A DNA stretch of 40,130 bases from an uncultured Microcaldota archaeon (lineage in GTDB: Archaea > Micrarchaeota > Micrarchaeia > CAILAH01). Position numbers and translations under genes: made by a program. Of this stretch, positions 31,901 through 38,291 are shown piece by piece (within the stretch, counting starts at the first letter, position 1; every line of letters begins with the position of its first letter). The notes under the pieces are model-generated. The model saw only the letters and a list, made by a program, of their open reading frames with translations. It was not told the DNA's origin and searched no databases. The DNA is taken from positions 1 to 40,130 of the forward strand of contig CAILAH010000041.1 in assembly GCA_903832205.1 (NCBI GenBank), written 5' to 3'.

Positions 31901-33412
31901 CGCGGCAAACCTCTCGCTGTCAGGCACTACCGCGCCGCCGAAGTTCCTCTTCATGAACTGCATCAATTCGTACTGTGTTTCCAAAGGCAGCCCGTTAAAT
32001 GCAATAAGGACGGAGCCCCCGTCATACTTGCCTGCAATAGGGGTGTTCGTCAGCAGCGTATTCATCTGCGTCTTGAACTTGACAAATTCCTTGTCTGCGG
32101 CAATCTTCTGCATGAGCTCAAGCATTGCGGTCGGGCTCTGGGTGTCCATGCCGTTTTTTGTTGCAAAATCAAATTGCCAGGGGTATGCCTCATAAATCTT
32201 GAACACCTTTGCAAGCGGGCTTTTCCCGCCCGCGAGCTTGCCGATTGACATCTGCATTGCGTTCTTTATGAGTGCCTCTTCCGTGCCCGGCGCCGCCGTT
32301 TTTAACGCGTTTGTTAAATCAGCGTAAATGTTCAGCAGGGTCTTTCCATTGGTGATGTAAAGCTGTAGGGTGCTCTGCAGATCGTTGGCAACGGTCACTT
32401 TCTTGCCCTTTGCCATCTCGTCCCCGATCTTCATTTGCGCCTCCTCATCCAGCCAGTAGGCACCGAAATGTTTCATGAACACCTCGTTCACGGCTTTCTT
32501 CTGAAGCCCGGCATTCACCTTATCCCGTTCATTTTTTTTCTCCTCAAGCTCCCCGTAATGCGAATACTGGCTGCTGAGCGTGTTGTATATCCTTTCAACC
32601 TCTTCCACCCATTTGGCCCCGACATATTTCGTCCAGGGCTTTTCGGTGCTATGGTCGATATACGGATTTTGCAAGTATTCCTTCAGCCTTAATGCATGTG
32701 CTTCAGCAGTCTTTGTGGCTTCCTCAACAAGGTCCTTTTCAGTCCTGCCGCTCTTAACAACGGGCTGTTTTAGGAATTCCTCCTTTGCCCTCTCCGCCTC
32801 ATTAAGTTTCCTTTCAGGTTTCTTTGCCTCCTGCTTGGGCACGGCAACCGTTTCCATTACCTGTTTTTGCGCCGGCGTCTGCGCCATTACCCTACCTGTT
32901 GCATCCTTTACGTCCTCATTTGCCATCTGTTCAAAATCTTTTGTCATTGGCCCCTTTTTCGGATTATCAATCTTATACTGTAGGTTGGCGTAGTAGTACA
33001 AAAGTCTCAGGCCGAGGTAGTTTTTTGTTTTCGTGAATTCATCGTAGTATTTCTTATACTTGTCGCCCAGCTTGTCCTGCCCGTCAGTTTTAAGCCAATC
33101 TCCCCTTTCAGCCCCAACCTTTGGGTCTTTGTTGAGAAAATTGTCGTCCCTTACAAGACCCTTATAACCGGCCTGGTAAACCTGCTCTATTAGCGGTTCG
33201 AACTTCTTCTGAAGCTCCTGTTCCTTTGAAATTTGTTGTTGAGCATTTGCCACGAGTATTCCCTCTCTCATTGTATCCTTATCCTTCATCCTTTTTATTT
33301 CTTTCGATAGGGCGAGTTTTTCAGAAGTGGTTGCAAAAACGGGGCTGGCTGCAAATATCTGTCCCGCAATAAGCGTCGCTGCCACAGCTCTTCGGAAATA
33401 GTACGATTTCAT
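28937..33412 (-). CDS. Giant cysteine-free secreted protein, C-terminal third beta-barrel-like
   Basis: The 1491-residue protein is not recognised. A signal peptide (AVAATLIAGQIFAASPVFA, cleavage after Ala27) is followed by a long helical, Lys/Glu-rich region to about 700, a Gly/Ser/Thr-rich segment (about 720-830, FFGGNLGGSGAGTKNV and SGTATQ), mixed alpha/beta sequence, and from about 1130 to the end a series of strands that alternate polar and hydrophobic residues with aromatic ends (GGGLYGEFKEGGVYGGTAYV, RYYIYGGWIDAYGGLKV, TWEFWLLYTYSVY). I see no cysteine in the protein. The last residue is Tyr. The pattern resembles a membrane or surface beta-barrel, though an extended beta-solenoid is possible. 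It is the last gene of the four-gene operon, 46 bases after its neighbour. Confidence 0.8.
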   Translation of the reverse strand: MKSYYFRRAVAATLIAGQIFAASPVFATTSEKLALSKEIKRMKDKDTMREGILVANAQQQISKEQELQKKFEPLIEQVYQAGYKGLVRDDNFLNKDPKVGAERGDWLKTDGQDKLGDKYKKYYDEFTKTKNYLGLRLLYYYANLQYKIDNPKKGPMTKDFEQMANEDVKDATGRVMAQTPAQKQVMETVAVPKQEAKKPERKLNEAERAKEEFLKQPVVKSGRTEKDLVEEATKTAEAHALRLKEYLQNPYIDHSTEKPWTKYVGAKWVEEVERIYNTLSSQYSHYGELEEKKNERDKVNAGLQKKAVNEVFMKHFGAYWLDEEAQMKIGDEMAKGKKVTVANDLQSTLQLYITNGKTLLNIYADLTNALKTAAPGTEEALIKNAMQMSIGKLAGGKSPLAKVFKIYEAYPWQFDFATKNGMDTQSPTAMLELMQKIAADKEFVKFKTQMNTLLTNTPIAGKYDGGSVLIAFNGLPLETQYELMQFMKRNFGGAVVPDSERFAAFVVGLGNLSPKSSAYFLQKDGELVYKNFRVDDIDRIMTFIGSRTQARELAYDYDNLKGYVNSLENKFAFLLEWNVYRIRESRRERPKSVTISSPGGKELMDIFRASGSIDINTILTLFEKTNLQAMNYTMVGGQPARISEFINLYNNEDLKSARLVTNFFRAYEKVMGKIASINVNTPQGYITVPALGMDLYALEDSGPIIPGEWTFFGGNLGGSGAGTKNVSGTATQSTDFKETTTSKSETESWQVKGGVAGGGPGREAYAKVEGGMPGGSFSEQSKSTEQGGALSSETRTFENENAKLKIEQRTRNIPFADGQIIEQKLNYDWDKNTDLSKQTSLGPTVPGGIKTVEDAGILEEKKLLNFWLDHNAHGATSAARLKFDEQTLGEKDYRRKFEVEIMRRQPSGSFVNAGTLELTYDQAQQVYAFYRQVIEDGKGNGFTDGKSVQVGYSHLLLFNKDIFESKTTKGNFEGVEALTQLGKVGAGGVFENKLQGPQKGLGLASLEFEDPKFVGAVLYYQNPEFKNLLAQRRMLSENPQQTSGTTQLEEPQIGARPSATLEDLKRRAENGGAGEVIFVQSQKQYGSVFLSVTDIIRSGAVYKYVGDSLMAGGGLYGEFKEGGVYGGTAYVSNKKQTAFLLGSLIGQKQFGWGADFAAKFIGESWEAKAITIYDTDATSKNDQVFAGAEVSFKGDSKEIRLYYIAGAKVEELAQKVQHLAGVDALVGKYELEVTSAPEGDILGKGAVGKLTLWNIFEESDFKLSVTGLFGRLAKDEKPGIEGTLWTSGLGLTAQKGKFHLIALPISYQKEEGLGVNSYETAAFGRYYIYGGWIDAYGGLKVQTRDKEKIAKVQLTELEKRLNLDLGIPLVDPNRNAWLASVGFGGGWKYLLFDENAFNALFTWGENPEIAKKEFLLTATGTLYSGHIFQATAKVNMLTNFVGTTTTVENIPAIPVGRFKTPGATSRQTSTTGMGSEQVTWEFWLLYTYSVY

Positions 33413-33458
33413 AGGGCTCTAATTGGAATAAAATAGAAATAAAAAGATTATGTTTTGC

Positions 33459-35402
33459 TTACTCAGGCGGAGCATTGCCCTTTGCCTTCTTTCTCTCCTG
33501 CATTTCCTTCGTCCTTGCCGCGTCCTTCGCCTTTGTCTCTGCTTCGAATCTTTCAGCCTCTCCCGGCGTTACTATTCCCTCAAGTGCCTTCTTAGAGGAG
33601 GTCTTTTCGTTTGTAACCATATCTGTAGCTTTCTTACCAGCGCCAAGTACGCCCGCGTTCTTGACCTTATCAGTCGGCTCTTTCTTTACCTTCTTCTCCT
33701 CGCTCTTTAATGCAGTCGTGCCCGTTGGCTCTGCAGTCCCGGCGGTTGCCGGTTCCTTTTCCTTATCTTTTTTCTTTGCATATTTCGCCTCTTCGCCCAG
33801 CATAAGGGAGACCTGGTCTGACACAGTCATTGCCAGCTCGTTGCCGCCATCAGCAATCTTTTTTACTGCGGCAAGCAAAGCCCTCTCTTTTCTTATTGTG
33901 GCTGTCTCGTCCTCAACAGTTTTCTCAGTTGTGGTGTCGCTTCTAATTCCGCCCACCGGCTTTTGCACAATCTTGGTCACTTTTGCTGCCTTCTCAATCT
34001 CAGTTTTCAGCTGGTCTGCAGTGCCTTTTTCAGCCATTAGTGTTATCCTGTAGCTTTGGTCTGCGGTCAGGCCCGCATCCTGCAGCGCCGCCTGAAGGGC
34101 AAAAGTGCTACTAATCCTCTTGTCTGCGGCTGCAGACGTTGGCCCCCTTTCCTTTGCCCTTTCCGCAGCCTCGGCCTCCTCCCGGTCTTTTGCATTTATT
34201 TTTGTGAATATCTCCCCTTTCTTGGCAACGGTTGCGGGCTTCTTCGTCTCCTCCTTTTTCAGGCCGCCCTTTCCCGCAAGGATTGCATCCCTTGTCTTGC
34301 CGTCGTAATAGCCGTCAACCTTTGCATCCACTCCTTCCTGTATGACTTTCATTGCAGCGAAGGTCTGCTTTCCGTAAATCCCATCAACAGCTATTTTATC
34401 GCTTTCTTCTTTCTGGCTTGCGTTGTAAAATGCCTGCAGAACTGCAATCCCAAGGTCAACATTTTTGCCGGTGCCCCCGAACCACTTATATCCCTTTGAG
34501 ATTTTAGGAAGCAGCCTCTCAAGTGTTTCCGCATCTCTTTTCATGAAGGCCTCATAAAGCTCTTTTCCGGTTTTCTCGGCCTTATCAAGCTGTGCCGCTG
34601 AAAACCCAGTTGCCTTTCTTGCAGGCGCTTTCTTCCCCTCAGCCGTTTCAGGCTCCTCCTCTTTCTTCTCTTCCTTTGGTGTCCAAAGTGCGCCTGCCTT
34701 CCAGTCAAACTCGTCCCTTGTTGCACCCGGGTTCTTGCGTGCGAACTCAATCAGCTCTCCGAGCCTGTCGTTGAGCTCGTTCTCATCAACCTCTTTTTTC
34801 AACTTGCCTTTACCGTCAATAAAATGATTATAGACGCCCCAAAGCCACTCCATCTTCTCCGGTGAAACGTACTTCCTTGTCTTTTCGGTCTTATTGAGCT
34901 CCTCAACAAAATCGTCAACCATGTTGGCGAAAGTGGTCTGCGTATCTGTAAGCCCCGCCTGCTTTTGCGTGGCGGCCACGGGCGGCTTGACCACAACAGG
35001 AACGGCCTTCTTTGTGGCCTCCTTTGCCATCACTTCCTTTTCAGTATCAACAACCGCTTTCTTTATGCTGTCCTGTTGGGCAAATATTTTCTGCGCACCA
35101 GTAAGCGCTTCCAGAGTCTTAAGCAGGTTCTCCTTGCTGTACTCTTTCTTATCGCCCTTGTTCAGCTTGTAGAGCACCTCTGCCCAGTTCTCTGTTTTAT
35201 CATTGCCCTTTATGTTTTCCTTAAGCCACTTGTAGCACTCAGGCATTTCCCTCTTTACCCAGAGGGTATCATTCCAAAGCCTTGAAACGACGGCCTCATG
35301 GGTCTTCGTAAGCCATTTTTCCTCATCCTTCTTTTCAGGAGTTTTCTTCTCCTCTTTTTTAACAGGTTCTTGTATTAGTTCATTCGGCATTTCAATCACC
35401 AT
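33459..35402 (-). CDS. Large Lys/Glu-rich protein with a peptidoglycan-binding-like domain
   Basis: The 647-residue protein has highly charged, helical, repetitive sequence (K, E and A rich) with no signal peptide. Residues of about 316-375 (VLQAFYNASQ, then VDGIYGKQTFAAMKVIQEGV and VDGYYDGKTRDAIL) match the PG_binding_1 fold: a three-helix module with L-Q ... V-D-G-x-x-G-x-x-T-x-x-A, followed by a second half-repeat with VDGYYDGKTRDA. In bacteria the module binds murein; archaea lack murein, so here it may bind another polymer or a protein. ATG 35390 (MPNELIQ) is also a possible start because GGTGAT precedes it. It is 15 bases downstream of the 35418 gene and precedes the giant protein gene. 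Confidence 0.8.
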   Translation of the reverse strand: MVIEMPNELIQEPVKKEEKKTPEKKDEEKWLTKTHEAVVSRLWNDTLWVKREMPECYKWLKENIKGNDKTENWAEVLYKLNKGDKKEYSKENLLKTLEALTGAQKIFAQQDSIKKAVVDTEKEVMAKEATKKAVPVVVKPPVAATQKQAGLTDTQTTFANMVDDFVEELNKTEKTRKYVSPEKMEWLWGVYNHFIDGKGKLKKEVDENELNDRLGELIEFARKNPGATRDEFDWKAGALWTPKEEKKEEEPETAEGKKAPARKATGFSAAQLDKAEKTGKELYEAFMKRDAETLERLLPKISKGYKWFGGTGKNVDLGIAVLQAFYNASQKEESDKIAVDGIYGKQTFAAMKVIQEGVDAKVDGYYDGKTRDAILAGKGGLKKEETKKPATVAKKGEIFTKINAKDREEAEAAERAKERGPTSAAADKRISSTFALQAALQDAGLTADQSYRITLMAEKGTADQLKTEIEKAAKVTKIVQKPVGGIRSDTTTEKTVEDETATIRKERALLAAVKKIADGGNELAMTVSDQVSLMLGEEAKYAKKKDKEKEPATAGTAEPTGTTALKSEEKKVKKEPTDKVKNAGVLGAGKKATDMVTNEKTSSKKALEGIVTPGEAERFEAETKAKDAARTKEMQERKKAKGNAPPE

Positions 35403-35417
35403 TTTTTTGTTTTAACG

Positions 35418-36881
35418 TTATTTCTTGAACGGATACACCTTCTCCTTTTTATTCTCAGGTTCAACCTCAACCTCGACGTAATACTTATCTGGGATGATGT
35501 CTTTCCTCATATACTCTGCGCTTTTGCCCGCATATTCCGTCTTTATCGCATTAATCACTTTGTTGGTTTTCTGGTATTTCGGGTTTATGTTATCCTGGAT
35601 GAATTCATCCACGGTCATGTTCTTTTTGTAAACCATGCGAATCCCCGCCTCGCCGGTCCTTGCGTAGACGCCTACCCCGTACATATGGCCAGGCCTCTTG
35701 CCCAGTGCCTCAACAGCCGGTTTAGCCACTTTCAATGCCGGAACTACAACCTTATCTTTGGCCAGTATTGCAACATAGGCTGCTGCCTTTGCCACAGGAA
35801 TCACAGTATAGTCTGCAACAAATTTGCCTGCCTTGAGACCATACTTGCCCCCCTTGCCTAAAATCTTTGCGGTTTCCACAGGATGCATGACCGCAGCCGG
35901 GACATATATGGGCACGTCCAGAACCTGTTTCATCGTCTTGCTGAACCTGCCGCCCTTCTCATTTGCAATCTTTTCAGTGAGCTCACTCCAGGATGGCACT
36001 TTAGACTGCAGGTTTGCAAGCTTTCCCTTTCCCTTCTGTGCAGATGATATCACGCTATCTTTTACACTTCCCGCGCTTTCAAAAGTATCCTTCACCATGG
36101 CGGCGCCTTTCTCCCCAAATACCTTTTTTACTTGCTTGTATCTGTCTTTTAGAGTAATGGGAGTTGCAGCCTCTGCAGTGCCTTCCGCCTTTTTTACCTC
36201 TCCGACCCACAATTTCCTTGCGCGGTCGTATGCGGCCTTGAAACGATTGCCTGTGCTGCTCGCTTCGGCCATAATTTCCTTCTGCATTGGCACACTATTC
36301 ATCTTTGGGATAATCTCCTCTGCCTTATCAACCGTCCTACGCACAATAGACTCTGTCTTATATAGGGGTACTTTTACCCCGCCATTCACAAGCGATTCTG
36401 AGACCATATTGACGCTTGCAGTGACTTCTTTCTCAAGCAATTTCCTGTCAACGTTCGGATTTGCGAGCGTTTTAACTGCTGCCTTTTCCGCGGCTTTTGC
36501 GAGTATGTCCGCAGCCTTGGCCTCCAGTTCCAGTACCTTCTCCACGGCAGACTTTTGTGCAGTGGCAGCAGTGCGCAGCGCAAGTTTTCTTGCCGTATAT
36601 GCCTCGGCAGCAGCGGAAAGCTTCCTAGCCGCAACACCAGTACCTACTTTGGCGGCCGCTCCTCCAGCCACCGTAACTCCGCCGGCAAAGGACGCTATGA
36701 GTGCAATGTCTCCCATAAGTGATGCCGTGGTTGCAGAGATTGCATAGCCGCACGGCACGTATTGGTTATTTTTGCAGTAGTAATGGGCATCATTGAATGC
36801 CACTCCCGTTCCTGCGCCCGGCGTTACAATGATTAGCGCCTCCTTCCCATACGCCTTTGCCGTATCGAGTGCCTGCGCCAT
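35418..36881 (-). CDS. Ala/Lys-rich protein with hydrophobic N-terminal segment, function unknown
   Basis: The 487-residue protein is not recognised. Residues of about 45-80 (YAISATTASLMGDIALIASF, then AGGVTVAGGAAAKV) form one or two glycine-rich hydrophobic helices, probably membrane-inserting, followed by a very long Ala/Lys/Glu helix region (AVEKVLELEAKAADILAKAA) and a C-terminal domain (YGVGVYARTGEAGIRMVYKK). Two cysteines flank the first segment (YYCKNNQYVPC). Composition resembles long coiled-coil or tail-tape-like proteins, without a family match. ATG 36881 overlaps the upstream stop as TGATG; a TTG at 36884 is in frame. It is the second gene of the operon. Confidence 0.75.
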   Translation of the reverse strand: MAQALDTAKAYGKEALIIVTPGAGTGVAFNDAHYYCKNNQYVPCGYAISATTASLMGDIALIASFAGGVTVAGGAAAKVGTGVAARKLSAAAEAYTARKLALRTAATAQKSAVEKVLELEAKAADILAKAAEKAAVKTLANPNVDRKLLEKEVTASVNMVSESLVNGGVKVPLYKTESIVRRTVDKAEEIIPKMNSVPMQKEIMAEASSTGNRFKAAYDRARKLWVGEVKKAEGTAEAATPITLKDRYKQVKKVFGEKGAAMVKDTFESAGSVKDSVISSAQKGKGKLANLQSKVPSWSELTEKIANEKGGRFSKTMKQVLDVPIYVPAAVMHPVETAKILGKGGKYGLKAGKFVADYTVIPVAKAAAYVAILAKDKVVVPALKVAKPAVEALGKRPGHMYGVGVYARTGEAGIRMVYKKNMTVDEFIQDNINPKYQKTNKVINAIKTEYAGKSAEYMRKDIIPDKYYVEVEVEPENKKEKVYPFKK

Positions 36882-37249
36882 CAAATCGCCCCCTCTGGAT
36901 CTATCGTTGCAAGAATCACGTCTTCAACGAAGCCATCGGCAATCTTCCTACCGTTGTGGTCATCAAGCCAGCTTTTCATCAGCTTGAAATTGCTGCTGTA
37001 TTCCCTGCTCCCGTCAATTGCCTTGCGGAAGTTGGGATTGAAGCCATAAACATAGTACGTCATAACCGCATAATTCATTATGCAGTTGTTCATCTCCATC
37101 AGGACACTCTCTTTTTCTTCCTCTTTCGCCTGCTGATACCTCTCATTAAACAATGGGAAATATTGCTTAATCATGGCATCGGAAAACCAAGCCTCGTAGG
37201 GCATGGCCTTGAGAGCCTCAATCGGGTCTGTGATTAGCTTGCCTTTCAT
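36881..37249 (-). CDS. Small soluble protein, first gene of the envelope operon
   Basis: The 122-residue helical protein has several aromatic residues (MNNCIMNYAVMTYYVYGFNP). There is no signal peptide or known motif. ATG 37249 (MKGKLI) is selected by AGGTG six bases upstream; the frame extends to 37258. The stop overlaps the next ATG (TGATG). It could be a chaperone or cytoplasmic adaptor for the larger operon products, but nothing in the sequence proves this. Confidence 0.7.
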   Translation of the reverse strand: MKGKLITDPIEALKAMPYEAWFSDAMIKQYFPLFNERYQQAKEEEKESVLMEMNNCIMNYAVMTYYVYGFNPNFRKAIDGSREYSSNFKLMKSWLDDHNGRKIADGFVEDVILATIDPEGAI

Positions 37250-37330
37250 GAAGAGCACCTATTAGACCCTTTCTTGCCTATCCTTTAAATAGTTTTTCAT
37301 CGGCGGACGAACGTTAAAATAAGCCCCAAT

Positions 37331-38191
37331 TTATTCCGTGATGCCGAGCGCCCTGTAAACGTCCTTTACGCCCTTCTCCGAGACCTGCGCACCGAAGTAC
37401 TCCTTCCCGTCCACTGTAACCACGACGCGCCCCGGCTTGAGTGCAAGCAGTGCGGGCACGTAGTCAATTATCGTGTTCAGCTGGTTGCCTTCGGTAAACA
37501 GGAACACCTTCTCGCCCTTTCCTATAATGAATGTGAATTTCCTGTCCTTCAGCCTCTTGGGCACAAACCCCTTGTGTGCCTCCGACACCATGTCCATGAG
37601 TGCTTTCTCCACAATGACTTCGCTGATCTCACTGCCCATAAGGCTTGCAAGCGTCCTTTTCTTGTCCGTCCCGTGCAGAACTGCCTCCATTTCAGGATAC
37701 AGTGAGCCCTTTTTCTTTTCCTTATTCCCCTTTAAGACGTGGCTCAGCTCGCGCATAATAGGCATTGCCATCATGATTGGCATGATGCGCACCTTTCCGC
37801 CGCCCATGAGCAGGTCTTCCCTGATTACGTCCCTCGTGTTTTCGCCTTCGGGCGTCTGGCCAAGGGTCAAAAGCAGCTTGCGGTCTCCTGTCTGCACGAC
37901 GATCTCAGGCGGAAAATTAAGTATGTCCCTTATGATGAGGAATGATGGCAAGGAATCTTCCTTGCCGTAAACAAGAATCGCCTTGCGGCCCTTCATTGCC
38001 GTCTCAATTGTGGTGTGGCTTTCCTCCTTCGCCATGATGGGCGTGAGCACTGCCACCTCTTTCCTGAATTCGCCTGTGTTCTTTACGAGAGACTCAATAA
38101 TTACTTCGGGGGCCCCTTTGAATGCCCTCCTTACGCTAGAAACAGTTTTGGATTTCTTTTCCATTGCAGGCCTAGTTGTAGTACCATGCAT
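37331..38191 (-). CDS. Uncharacterised protein, 286 residues
   Basis: A soluble alpha/beta protein with no recognised family. Features are a Met-rich stretch (RIMPIMMAMPIMRELSHVLK), alternating strands near the C-terminus (FTFIIGKGEKVFLFTEGN, RVVVTVDGKEYFGAQV) and an ILVYGKEDSLPSFLIIRDIL segment that looks like a Rossmann-type strand-helix. The start at 38191 lies about 20-25 bases from a TATATATA box, so the message may be leaderless; ATG 38164 (MEKKSK) is an alternative. It is divergent from the 38292 gene and lies 72 bases upstream of the start of the envelope operon on the same strand. Confidence 0.68.
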   Translation of the reverse strand: MHGTTTRPAMEKKSKTVSSVRRAFKGAPEVIIESLVKNTGEFRKEVAVLTPIMAKEESHTTIETAMKGRKAILVYGKEDSLPSFLIIRDILNFPPEIVVQTGDRKLLLTLGQTPEGENTRDVIREDLLMGGGKVRIMPIMMAMPIMRELSHVLKGNKEKKKGSLYPEMEAVLHGTDKKRTLASLMGSEISEVIVEKALMDMVSEAHKGFVPKRLKDRKFTFIIGKGEKVFLFTEGNQLNTIIDYVPALLALKPGRVVVTVDGKEYFGAQVSEKGVKDVYRALGITE

Positions 38192-38210
38192 GTGTTATTA
38201 TGTTCGTAAG

Positions 38211-38222
38211 TAGTATATATAC
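38211..38222. promoter_or_regulatory. Bidirectional TATA box between divergent genes
   Basis: TAGTATATATAC is near-palindromic and lies about 20-25 bases from the minus-strand start (38191) and about 70 bases from the plus-strand start (38292). Confidence 0.5.
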
Positions 38223-38291
38223 CTTGCTCTGAGCAAATGGCCGTGCCTACAATAGTAACCTTTAATAACAACTTCACTATCGAATTGGCAT

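Noticed and set aside
33459-35402. Murein hydrolase or endolysin assignment for the PG-binding-like protein
   Set aside because: No catalytic domain accompanies the binding-like module and there is no signal peptide.
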